Part shown: piece after piece, positions 1-7,292 of the stretch
Numbering within the stretch: position 1 is the first letter of the stretch
Layout of the letters: each line of letters starts with the position of its first letter
NCBI GenBank assembly: GCA_021791715.1
Contig: JAJYWB010000014.1
Coordinates: 38,293 to 102,292 of the forward strand
Direction of reading: 5' to 3'
Length of the DNA stretch: 64,000 bases
From: Planctomycetota bacterium
GTDB lineage: Bacteria; Planctomycetota; Planctomycetia; Isosphaerales; Isosphaeraceae
The notes under the pieces: model-generated
Told to the model about the DNA's origin: nothing
Seen by the model: only the letters and a program-made list of their open reading frames with translations
Database searches by the model: none
Translations under genes and position numbers: made by a program

Positions 1-536
1 GCGTAATTGATCGGAAAATCGGTCCAAAGATACACAAGGAACAAGCAAACCGAGACGAGCGAGCCGAACGCGCCCGCACCCGCGATCGCCGCGGCGAGCG
101 CGATCAGCCAGGGAAGAATCGACGCGAAAATCAACACGTAAATTTTATAAGCGACGATCGGATTGTTCTCGCCGAAGAGCGCGATCGCGACCTCGGGGAG
201 CGTCGACGACGTCGGGTAAACCACGCTTTTGGCGTATCCCGACATAAACGACGGATCGTACCCCGCGGTCGTCGCCGATCGCCCGAGAAACTCGCTCGTA
301 ACCCTTGCACTATGAAAATATAAGGGATGATCGTCGCGTGCGATCGGGTTCGGGCCGAGGATCCCCGAAATCCCCTCCATGCCCAGAAAAATGAGCGTGG
401 TGTGGAGCAGGCAAAGCGCGGCGGTCGGCGCCGACGCCAAGACCGCCGGGGGAGAGAACCGACCGATCGGTCGCCTCTCGCCGTCGGAGGTCGATTTCTG
501 GGATGCTTGCGCGTTTTGGATCGGTTTATGTGACAC
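1..536 (-). CDS. integral membrane protein, N-terminal part (runs off left edge)
   Basis: An open frame on the minus strand runs from a GTG at 536 to the window edge without a stop; an in-frame TGA lies just upstream of the GTG, so the start is confined to this region (first ATG is about 75 codons further in). The translation has a hydrophobic segment near residues 30-50 (ending LLHTTLIFLGMEG), an extracytoplasmic-looking stretch with DDHPLYFHSARVTSEFL and GYDPSFMSGYAKS, then two closely spaced hydrophobic helices at the window edge (VLIFASILPWLIALAAAIAG). This pattern resembles large multi-pass planctomycete membrane proteins, some of glycosyltransferase type, but I cannot assign a function from the fragment. 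No convincing Shine-Dalgarno sequence precedes the GTG. Confidence 0.6.
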   Translation of the reverse strand, partial: MSHKPIQNAQASQKSTSDGERRPIGRFSPPAVLASAPTAALCLLHTTLIFLGMEGISGILGPNPIARDDHPLYFHSARVTSEFLGRSATTAGYDPSFMSGYAKSVVYPTSSTLPEVAIALFGENNPIVAYKIYVLIFASILPWLIALAAAIAGAGAFGSLVSVCLFLVYLWTDFPINY

Positions 537-552
537 GAATGGATAATATCAG

Positions 553-905
553 TGCGGCTCGCAGGAATCGAACCTGCAACCAAGGGATTCAAGTGCCCTC
601 GCGTTTCCGCGAGGCTTGGACTATCTCATCCTCCCCGCTTCGCGTGGAGGCCGGGCGCTCGTCGGCGGGGGTTATTGTTGGGACTCACCCCGCTAGTCTC
701 TGAACCCACCTGGTCACCAAAGCCCGACCAGGCTTGGCTGCGGATCGCCTTGCCTCGTCGTTCGCGATTGCGATTGCGATCACGATCGACGAGGTTTAGG
801 TTTCCCGCAATTCACCCGGATCGCGTTCGGAGGTCGCCCTCCGGCGCCACCGGAGCGTTTTCCACGCTCGATGAGTCCCCTGCTCTACCACTGAGCTAGA
901 GCCGC
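553..905 (-). tRNA. trnI(CAU): tRNA-Ile(CAU), interrupted by a group I intron
   Basis: Read on the minus strand, 905-871 is the 5' exon and 589-553 the 3' exon. Joined, they fold into a complete cloverleaf: acceptor GCGGCTC/GAGCCGC, D stem GCTC/GAGC, anticodon stem GGGGA/TCCCT, loop CTCATAA (anticodon CAT), variable TGGTT, T arm GCAGG-TTCGATT-CCTGC, discriminator A. CCA is not encoded. The anticodon arm and the following TTGG resemble the minor isoleucine tRNA, in which the CAU anticodon is modified to lysidine by TilS to read AUA, rather than elongator or initiator tRNA-Met; this identity call is by similarity. The intron sits between anticodon position 36 and position 37. Confidence 0.92.
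590..870 (-). ncRNA. group I self-splicing intron (IC3-like) in tRNA-Ile(CAU)
   Basis: 281 nt between the two tRNA exons. Exon 1 ends in U (871) and the intron ends in G (590), as group I splicing requires. P1 can be drawn: intron 869-864 pairs with 858-853, and exon CAU pairs with GUG at 850-848, giving the U-G wobble at the splice site. Further inside are GCGGGAAACCUAA (P/P3-P4 region), CCGCAGCCAAGCC (Q region), CAGAGACUAG (R, 5' side of P7) and GAUAGUCC (S, 3' side of P7), in the right order. These elements closely resemble the well-known Azoarcus tRNA-Ile intron. No homing endonuclease ORF is present, so it is a minimal ribozyme. Confidence 0.9.
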
Positions 906-1382
906 ATGATTCACATCATGGCCGCGTATCGTATTCATTTCAAGGCCGGGTTTTTCGAACCGCGACGATGTTTCATCGCGGTTTTATCGACTTTCAACAA
1001 GCGATATCGAAAAGTTCTTTGCCGATCGGTTTGGGCGAAATGAACGCGAGCGTACGAATTCGTGAGCGATTTCGCCAAATTTTTCGTTATTTTCAGCGGG
1101 ATCGACGACGATCGTACCGGCTCGCCTCGTTCGGAATCGAGCTTACCGCGGGCGAAGGCTCGATCGTTTCGAGCACGCTCGGTTTTGGACGATCGATCGA
1201 ATCGCGCCGCGTCGACGCGTTGAGCTTAGCACCGATCGAGAAAATTCGTTACCATCAAGGCCGATACGATTCGAGATTGTATCGTCAATCGTTCTTAATA
1301 CATGGCGCAAGCGCGATCGTCGCGCCGGCCTCGACTTCGTCCCGTGTCGTCCCGAATCGTCGAGCTAAAAGGATCATTGAGT
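906..1382. other. intergenic region upstream of the DUF442 gene
   Basis: 477 bases lie between the tRNA 5' end and the next convincing start. A small hairpin (ACCGCGA/TCGCGGT followed by TTTT) sits at about 959-986 and could terminate plus-strand transcription, although no gene precedes it on that strand. An open frame across part of the region is arginine/serine-rich and looks non-coding. The tRNA promoter would be expected just above 905, but I cannot point to clear -35/-10 boxes. Confidence 0.4.
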
Positions 1383-1841
1383 ATGCAAATGAAACACGTG
1401 TTGGATCGAGTGGCGATCGCCGATCAACCGACCGAAGACGATCTCATGGCGATCAAAGAATGCGGCTTCGTCGCCGTCGTGAACCTTCGCAACCACGGCG
1501 AGCCCGAACAACCTCTAAGCCCGGCGGGAGAAGGTGAAAAGGCGCGTGAAATCGGGCTGGATTACCTCCACGTCGGCGTCGGGGGCGCCCCGCTCACCCG
1601 GGAGGGGGTCGTCGCGGTGATTGAATTCATCGAACTTCATTCGAATCGAGGCGACGTCCTCGTCCATTGTCGTAAAGGAGGACGAGCCGCGGCGCTCGTC
1701 GCGCTCCGCGAGGCAGTTAAGCGCGAATGGGACGCCGAACAAGCCGCGGCTCGCGCCAAAACCGAACTCGGCGTCGAGCTCGAGGGGGGCCTGCGAACGA
1801 TGATCGAGAATTATTTGCGCGAACATCACTCCGCAAGTTGA
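1383..1841 (+). CDS. DUF442 / beta-lactamase-hydrolase-like protein phosphatase domain protein
   Basis: A 152-residue protein. It has the short cysteine phosphatase loop HCRKGGRA, matching the CxxGxR form of the DUF442 (BLH-type, TIGR01244-like) family, preceded by a typical FVAVVNLR strand. Family members are dual-specificity-phosphatase folds; in some bacteria they act in sulfide/persulfide handling, but the substrate here is unknown. I chose the ATG at 1383 because AAAGG lies about ten bases upstream; an ATG at 1302 would add a 27-residue arginine-rich extension that does not look coding. It is followed after about 50 bases by the convergent FkbH-like gene and appears to be a single-gene unit. 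Confidence 0.8.
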   Translation: MQMKHVLDRVAIADQPTEDDLMAIKECGFVAVVNLRNHGEPEQPLSPAGEGEKAREIGLDYLHVGVGGAPLTREGVVAVIEFIELHSNRGDVLVHCRKGGRAAALVALREAVKREWDAEQAAARAKTELGVELEGGLRTMIENYLREHHSAS

Positions 1842-1892
1842 TTGATATGCTCGGACCGGCGATCGATTTCCAGCTCGTCGATCGCATCTTGT

Positions 1893-3767
1893 TCAAGTCG
1901 CGGCGCCGATATTCACTTGCGCTTGCACGTTGATGAAGTGTTCGGGAGGCTCGGCGCGGGAAAGATCGAGTTCGCGGCGGACGATTCCGTCGCCTCGATC
2001 GGGAAGCGGAGCGAAGCCGAGGTCTTGGTATAAATTGGAAACAAGCGCGTTCTTTTTGGTGGGGATGAATTCGCCGACGATCCGTTTGTAACCGAGATCG
2101 ATCGCGCGATTCATCAACGAAGCGAGCGTGAATTGTTCGACCGTTCTGCCGATCACGCGACAGCTCATTAACCAGGTGTCGATCCGTAGCGTTCCCCGTT
2201 CGCTCGTCGCATCGGGAACCGCCATCACGACCGCGATCAGGCCGTAATCGCCGAATCGGTCGCGAACGCGTACGGTCATTCCGATCGATCGCTCGTCGGC
2301 CAGCAACCGTTCGACATCCTCACGCGTGTGCCTGCGAGTCGTGAGGTTGAACTGGTTCGTCTTGGCCAAAAGCTGCACGACTCGCTGCATCTCGGCGGCG
2401 TCGATATCGCGAATTTCGGCGGTCATCTCGAGCGATTTTAGATAATCGTCCATCGACGTGAACGCTTGTTGAAGCTCGCGACGTTTTCGCTCGACGGTGT
2501 ACTGCTCGGCGCGTTCGGCGTCGGCCTCGGTCAACGCGACGGCCTCGAACCAAAGGCCGCGTTCGAGCGCCCTCGCGTATTCGGCGGGATCCTCGGGCGC
2601 CTCGACGACGGCGACCTCGGCAAGCGCCTGACGCACCTGCTCGCGCTCGGCCGGGTTGTCGTCGAAGAAAACCAGGCTATCGATCCCAAGATTGAGCGTT
2701 TGGGCGATCCGGGCGATCGTCGTCCCTTTGGGCTCCCAACTCGCCTCGAAAGCCGCGATGTCGTCGAGCTTAAGGATCATCTCGGGGTTCGTTTCAAACG
2801 GCTCACGCGCGTCGGCGGGGTTGTTTTTGGAGGCGACCGCGAGCACCACCCCCCGTTTCGCCAATCCTTTCACATATTTTTGGAAGGCTAAATACGCTTC
2901 GCCGTCGGGGCTTTCCCCAAGCGCCACGCCGAGCGGCCCCGTCTCGCCGACGACCCCTCCCCAAAGCGTGTTGTCGAGATCGAGCACGAGTACCTTTTTC
3001 GGCCCCGTCGTCAGAGCTCGAACCCCCGCCCAAACGTGCTCGGCGAGCGCGACGAGCCCCGCTTCACTGAACGGCTGTTTCGTCCAGTGATATCTTCTCA
3101 TATCATAAAACGTATTCCGTCCGATCGTACCCGAGATCTGGTCGAGGTCGATGAAATACGCTTCGGCGGGGAGGTTTTGCAACAGCGCCTCGTTCATCGA
3201 ACGAACCGCGCGGACGGCGCCGGCTTCGCGTCGAGTCGCGAGGTGATTCCCCAGCGGCCCCGCCGCAACCCAATCGTACCCCGTTTGAATGAGTCGAGAT
3301 CCGAGACGCTCCGAAACGAGCGACCAAGCCTGTCGCCAAACCGCGAGTTCGCCGTCGATCCGCTCCGCTAAAGCCGCCGTGCCGTGAATCAACCGCGCGC
3401 TCCACGGAACCAGCACGACGACGTCGGGACGATCGCTCGCCGATCCTTCAAGCCGCGAAAGATCGTGCAGGATCGTGTCGTAACCCCCTTCGGTCACGAT
3501 CGCCGAAACTCCGTGCCCCCACGCGATCGCCGTCAATGTCGAAACGAGCCAGGTCGTCGTGCATTGACCCAAAAGCAAGATCTTCAAAGGTTTGCCGTCG
3601 ATTCGACCGGCTTCAAATTCGCGCCGGATGAATCGCCCCGCGCGATCGATTCCCTCGGCGTCCAGCATCCCCCGCCGCAACGAATCCCGCAGCATTGAAA
3701 GAGCCTCGGCCGATCGACCGTCTTTCCGTAAGGCGTTTAATGATTTTAACAACTCGTCTTGATTCAT
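1893..3767 (-). CDS. FkbH-like HAD-IIIC protein (probable glyceryl/acyl-ACP synthesis)
   Basis: 624 residues. The middle holds a HAD-superfamily domain with VLDLDNTLWGGVVGE (DxDxT nucleophile loop), ASKNNPAD and FFDDNPAER, diagnostic of the FkbH/HAD-IIIC group. The N-terminal ~220 residues (ILLLGQCTTTWLV, DLDQISG) look like the SGNH-type region often found in these proteins; the C-terminal ~150 residues (LLAKTNQFNLTTRR, DTWLMSCRVIGR) are the GNAT-like tail. Characterised FkbH proteins take 1,3-bisphosphoglycerate and load a glyceryl group onto an acyl carrier protein. The gene directly follows an ACP gene on the same strand (85-base gap), strongly suggesting that the ACP is its partner. No ketosynthase or other polyketide gene is nearby, so the product is unknown. 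Confidence 0.88.
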   Translation of the reverse strand: MNQDELLKSLNALRKDGRSAEALSMLRDSLRRGMLDAEGIDRAGRFIRREFEAGRIDGKPLKILLLGQCTTTWLVSTLTAIAWGHGVSAIVTEGGYDTILHDLSRLEGSASDRPDVVVLVPWSARLIHGTAALAERIDGELAVWRQAWSLVSERLGSRLIQTGYDWVAAGPLGNHLATRREAGAVRAVRSMNEALLQNLPAEAYFIDLDQISGTIGRNTFYDMRRYHWTKQPFSEAGLVALAEHVWAGVRALTTGPKKVLVLDLDNTLWGGVVGETGPLGVALGESPDGEAYLAFQKYVKGLAKRGVVLAVASKNNPADAREPFETNPEMILKLDDIAAFEASWEPKGTTIARIAQTLNLGIDSLVFFDDNPAEREQVRQALAEVAVVEAPEDPAEYARALERGLWFEAVALTEADAERAEQYTVERKRRELQQAFTSMDDYLKSLEMTAEIRDIDAAEMQRVVQLLAKTNQFNLTTRRHTREDVERLLADERSIGMTVRVRDRFGDYGLIAVVMAVPDATSERGTLRIDTWLMSCRVIGRTVEQFTLASLMNRAIDLGYKRIVGEFIPTKKNALVSNLYQDLGFAPLPDRGDGIVRRELDLSRAEPPEHFINVQAQVNIGAAT

Positions 3768-3852
3768 TTAGTTTGCTCATTCGATGAGAATTCAATTCTT
3801 TGATCGATGATTCGATCAAAAGGTACGATTTTTATTGATAAAGACGGATTCG

Positions 3853-4128
3853 TCACGCGGCGCCGAGCTTGGCGTCGAGCAGGTCGACGAGTTCGCCGAC
3901 GTTTTTGAGCGACGCGACCTCCGAGCTTTTGAATTTGACGCCGAACGCCTTCTCGATATTAATCAAAAGCGTTACATGCATCAGCGAATCCCAACCTTCG
4001 ACGTCTTTGGCCGAAGTCGAGCGGTCGATCGTCAGTTCGTCATCATCGAAGACCCGCTGGAAAACGTCGTTGATCTTGGCGAGTCGCTCATTCATCTCGG
4101 TGTAACCTCGGATAATTGGATCACTCAT
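3853..4128 (-). CDS. acyl carrier protein
   Basis: 91 residues with the phosphopantetheine site GWDSLMHVTL (serine of the DSL motif) near residue 47 and the usual acidic helices before and after it (FQRVFDDDELTI, VGELVDLLDAKLG). The annotated start MSDPIIRG may be late or early by 11 residues; an internal ATG gives MNERLAKIND, which is closer to a canonical ACP start. It is the first gene of a two-gene minus-strand unit with the FkbH-like gene, so it is more likely a specialised glyceryl/acyl carrier than the housekeeping fatty-acid ACP, which is normally beside fab genes. Confidence 0.88.
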   Translation of the reverse strand: MSDPIIRGYTEMNERLAKINDVFQRVFDDDELTIDRSTSAKDVEGWDSLMHVTLLINIEKAFGVKFKSSEVASLKNVGELVDLLDAKLGAA

Positions 4129-4199
4129 CGAAAAGGAATCGTAGCGGATCGATCGCGATCACGCAAATCGACCTCTCCGCTTGAATGAAATGATACGAT

Positions 4200-4250
4200 T
4201 CGAATCCGGCTTTTCGTTCGTCGACTCGAATCCGGCTTTTCGTTCGTCGA
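4200..4250. repeat. 26-bp tandem duplication
   Basis: Two adjacent, essentially identical copies of a 26-base unit beginning TCGAATCCGGC and ending GTTCGTCGA lie between the amidohydrolase 3' end and the ACP start. They could lie in the 5' leader of the ACP-fkbH unit. No function is evident. Confidence 0.7.
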
Positions 4251-4280
4251 CGAATGCGACCCCGAATTTTATGTGAGCAC

Positions 4281-5783
4281 TTACTTCGGCGCGGTCGGAC
4301 CGCCCCCTTTTTGCGCCGAGGCTTCTGCTTCGGCTAGGATTCGATCGAGCTCGGCTCGGTCAAACGGCTTGCCGGCGAGCACGACGGCGCGAATCGCTTT
4401 CGTCGCGGCGATCGATTCGAGCGGATTCGCGTCGAGCAGCACAAGATCGGCGACCTTTCCGGGCTCGATCGTCCCGCGTTTCGCCTCGAAACCGAAAAAA
4501 CGCGCCGGGTTGATCGTCGCGCAGCGAAGAGCGTCCGCGGGCGATAACCCCGCTCGCGTCAAAAGAATCAGCTCGTCGTGCAGGCTAAAACCGGGAAAAC
4601 AGTAAGGATTCATCTCGTCGGTTCCGGCTAAAAGTGAAACCCCGGCTCGATGAAGTTCACCCGTCAACTGAAGCGCCGCCGTGAAGTTGTTTCGCGCACC
4701 CTCGTAATCCTCGGCTTTCATCTCGTGAAAAACCGGATTTTTCCGCGGATCCCAAAACGCTCGGATATAAGAATTCATGTATTTAAGACGAGGATCGGCG
4801 ATAAACTTCACGTCGTCGAGCCGGCTCGTAGCCTCTAAAACCGTGAGCGTCGGACAAATAAACGTTCCGTTCTTCTTGAATTTCTCGAACAAAGCGCGCG
4901 TCTTGGCGGGATCGCGCGATCGATCGCTCTCGGCCTCTTGCCGCAACAACGTTTTAAAGAATTCGAGAACCTTTGTGTTCTTTAATATCTCTTCACGTTT
5001 AGAAATCAGTTCGTCTTCTTCGCGCGAGCAACCGAGGCGAACGCCGAAAAGGTGTTCGAGCGATTTTTGACCCGCGTCGGACGCGACCGCGGCCGATACC
5101 GAATAAGGGACGTGTCCCGCGAAGGGGATCCCCAATTTCTTGGCTTCGTCGGCGATCGCTAAAAATTCGGCGCGTCCCAATCCCGAATAAACCTTGATGA
5201 AGTCGGCGCCTTCCTTTTTGGCTTTTTGAACCGCGTCACGCGCCTCGGCTTCGGTTTTGATCGCGAGCGATCCCGGCCAGATCGGCTTCGCTCCGTCCAT
5301 GATGTTGCTCGCGACGACGAGTTTGGGCCCGACGACGACTCCCCGTTCGATCCGCTCGCGGAGCGTGAAATGCTGTTTCAGAAGCCCGCCGAGGCCGGGA
5401 TTGCCCCACATCACCCGAACCCCGGTGATTCCGTTGGCGACGAATAACGGAAGAGTCGATAAATCGGCGGAATGAACGTGCATATCCCAAAGGCCCGGGA
5501 TCAGATATTTTCCGCTCCCGTCGAAAACCCGGGCCCCAGGAGGAACGACGGCCGACGCCGAATCTCCAACGCTCCGAATCGCGGCGCCTTCGACGATCAC
5601 CGTCCGATCGGCGATCGCTTTCCCCAAAACGACGTCGATCACCGAGACATGAACGAACGCCGTCGCAACCGGAACCCGAGCGGTCGGCTCGGCGATTTTC
5701 GAGGGTTCGTCGCCGCGAGCCGGAACGACCGAAGCGAACGCCGACAAAACCGCGGAGACGAAAGCCGCGAACGACCGATTCAT
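4281..5783 (-). CDS. secreted amidohydrolase (metal-dependent hydrolase)
   Basis: About 500 residues. The ATG at 5783 has GGAG nine bases upstream and starts the signal peptide MNRSFAAFVSAVLSAFASV ending ARGDE; a start 15 bases upstream is less well placed. The amidohydrolase fold is shown by the opening beta-sandwich (VSVIDVVLGKAI), LIPGLWDMHVH (metal-binding HxH), the later AGHVP and SLEHLFG histidines, AGTDE (catalytic Asp) and the closing GKVADLVLLDANPL. Such exported imidazolonepropionase-like or Xaa-Pro-dipeptidase-like members cleave cyclic amides or dipeptides; the substrate is not predictable here. It stands alone between unrelated minus-strand genes. Confidence 0.9.
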   Translation of the reverse strand: MNRSFAAFVSAVLSAFASVVPARGDEPSKIAEPTARVPVATAFVHVSVIDVVLGKAIADRTVIVEGAAIRSVGDSASAVVPPGARVFDGSGKYLIPGLWDMHVHSADLSTLPLFVANGITGVRVMWGNPGLGGLLKQHFTLRERIERGVVVGPKLVVASNIMDGAKPIWPGSLAIKTEAEARDAVQKAKKEGADFIKVYSGLGRAEFLAIADEAKKLGIPFAGHVPYSVSAAVASDAGQKSLEHLFGVRLGCSREEDELISKREEILKNTKVLEFFKTLLRQEAESDRSRDPAKTRALFEKFKKNGTFICPTLTVLEATSRLDDVKFIADPRLKYMNSYIRAFWDPRKNPVFHEMKAEDYEGARNNFTAALQLTGELHRAGVSLLAGTDEMNPYCFPGFSLHDELILLTRAGLSPADALRCATINPARFFGFEAKRGTIEPGKVADLVLLDANPLESIAATKAIRAVVLAGKPFDRAELDRILAEAEASAQKGGGPTAPK

Positions 5784-5928
5784 ACAAGAACGCTCCATAA
5801 TATATTCATTATAACAAGACCTTTGACGTCGATGTTTTGACGCCGCGAATCCACGAATCGGATCGATTCGTGATCGTCGCCGCGACGGGGCGCCGAATCG
5901 TGGTCGCTTGCGTGAAAGAACGCGATCG

Positions 5929-7125
5929 TCACTTGCGCGGAGGAGCGGGCTCGGTCGATTCGGCCTGAATTTTGGAAAGGAGGGCTTCGATCCCCGCCTG
6001 AGCGACCCGCGCGTCTTGTTCTCCCGTCCCTCCCCCGACTCCGACGGCGCCGATCACCTGGCCGTCGACGGTCACGGGAATCCCGCCTTTAAGCGTCGTG
6101 ATCTTCGCCCCGCTCGCCGCGGCGGCGTTCTGCAATCCCAATCCCAAGAACATATCGGGATTTTGATCGTTAGGGAAAGGCCCGGTGGCTCGCATCAACG
6201 TCGCCGCGGCGACCGCCTTCGTCGTCGCAGTCGCCGCCGAAGCCGGCCGCGCCCCCTCCATCCGCTCAAATAAAAGCATATTGCCGCCGTCGTCGACGAT
6301 CGCGATGTTCTCTTTAACGCCGAGCTCGACCGCCTTCGCCTCCGCCGCGGCGAGGATCGTTCGAGCCCCCGCGAGCGTGAGCCTGATCCGATTACGAACA
6401 ATTAATTGTTCATGAGTCAGTCGATCTGCTTCGGTCGCCGCCGATCCGCGACTTCGCGATCCTCCCGCGGCTTCGCGCCCGCCGCGGAACGTGTAAGGCT
6501 CCTCGGTTTTAGCCATTTCGTCGAGCGTCGGCGCAAGCGCCAGGTTGATCGCGGCGATCCCGTCGATCAGCCCCTCGTCGAATTTCCCCTCGCGAAACCG
6601 CGTCACGAACGCGTCGCGAATCTCGGTCCGCGCCGAATCCTTCACTCTTGAAGCGAACCGACGCGAAACCAGCGGAGTCGAGATTTCATGATCGTTTTTG
6701 GACATCAGAATATAAATACCCTGGCTGGCGGCCTTGCGGGCGCGCTCGAGCGCGGCCTCGCCGATCAACTCTCCTTTCAGCGATTCGACCGTCTCGATCA
6801 CGATCGGCACGTGACGCTTCGTTTCCATTTCATTAAGGATCGATTGAGCTTTTTTTATAGACCCTTCGGTGAACATGTTCGCGTCATCGCGAATCTTTGA
6901 GGTGAGCAGCGAATCGCGCTCTCCCCGGCCCGATTCGCCCCGGCCGCGGTCTTTCGCGGTTTCGGCCTTCCGTTCGTCGGCTTCTCCGCGAATCGCGGCG
7001 GGCGCTTGCCGTGCCTCGCAATCCGCGATCATCGCGATCGGCGAAGCCCAAGACGCGATCAAACCCGAAAAGGCCAAACCCGTGTAAATCAAAATGAGCC
7101 GCGATCGTTCCGAAAATACACGCAT
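5929..7125 (-). CDS. TPM domain - HbpS/GlcG-like (DUF336) fusion protein, exported
   Basis: The ATG at 7125 follows AAAGG at good spacing; the ORF could begin 9 bases earlier. An N-terminal hydrophobic segment (LILIYTGLAFSGLIASWA) is followed by a charged linker and then by a TPM-type domain at roughly residues 70-200 (DDANMFTEGSIKKAQSIL, IYILMSKNDHEIS, FREGKFDEGLIDGIAAIN). The C-terminal 150 residues match the HbpS/GlcG (DUF336) fold: LTLAGARTILAAAEAKA, NIAIVDDGGNMLLFERM, GGIPVTVDGQVIGAVGVGG. HbpS-like proteins bind haem or small ligands; TPM domains are extracytoplasmic and occur in membrane quality-control contexts. The fusion is unusual. A second TPM protein is encoded at 21551. Confidence 0.85.
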   Translation of the reverse strand: MRVFSERSRLILIYTGLAFSGLIASWASPIAMIADCEARQAPAAIRGEADERKAETAKDRGRGESGRGERDSLLTSKIRDDANMFTEGSIKKAQSILNEMETKRHVPIVIETVESLKGELIGEAALERARKAASQGIYILMSKNDHEISTPLVSRRFASRVKDSARTEIRDAFVTRFREGKFDEGLIDGIAAINLALAPTLDEMAKTEEPYTFRGGREAAGGSRSRGSAATEADRLTHEQLIVRNRIRLTLAGARTILAAAEAKAVELGVKENIAIVDDGGNMLLFERMEGARPASAATATTKAVAAATLMRATGPFPNDQNPDMFLGLGLQNAAAASGAKITTLKGGIPVTVDGQVIGAVGVGGGTGEQDARVAQAGIEALLSKIQAESTEPAPPRK

Positions 7126-7147
7126 CGGTCGCATCCTTTGATAAATT

Positions 7148-7292
7148 GGATCAATGTTTCGGTCGTCCTTGAGATCGGATCAATGTTTCGGTTGTCCTTG
7201 AGATCGGATCAATGTTTCGGTCGTCCTTGAGCGAGGATCAATGTTTCGGTTGTCCTTGAGATCGAATCAATGTTTCGGTTGCCTTTGGGCGA
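7148..7292. repeat. 29-bp tandem repeat, five copies, derived from the 3' end of the neighbouring gene
   Basis: Five head-to-tail copies with exact 29-base spacing (starting 7148, 7177, 7206, 7235, 7264), each containing GATCAATGTTTCGGT and a CCTT-GAG tail. The right-most copy contains the last codons and the stop codon of the upstream minus-strand gene (ending AQRQPKH); the others continue into the gap before the TPM-HbpS start. The array looks like a tandem amplification of the gene's 3' end. Confidence 0.9.

Noticed and set aside
552..899. 115-codon plus-strand frame across the tRNA/intron
   Set aside because: It is the antisense of the tRNA exons and ribozyme; a homing endonuclease would show LAGLIDADG or GIY-YIG motifs and none is present.
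968..1537. 189-codon plus-strand frame upstream of and overlapping the DUF442 gene
   Set aside because: Arg/Ser-rich throughout, no ribosome site, and its 3' part lies out of frame inside a well-supported gene.
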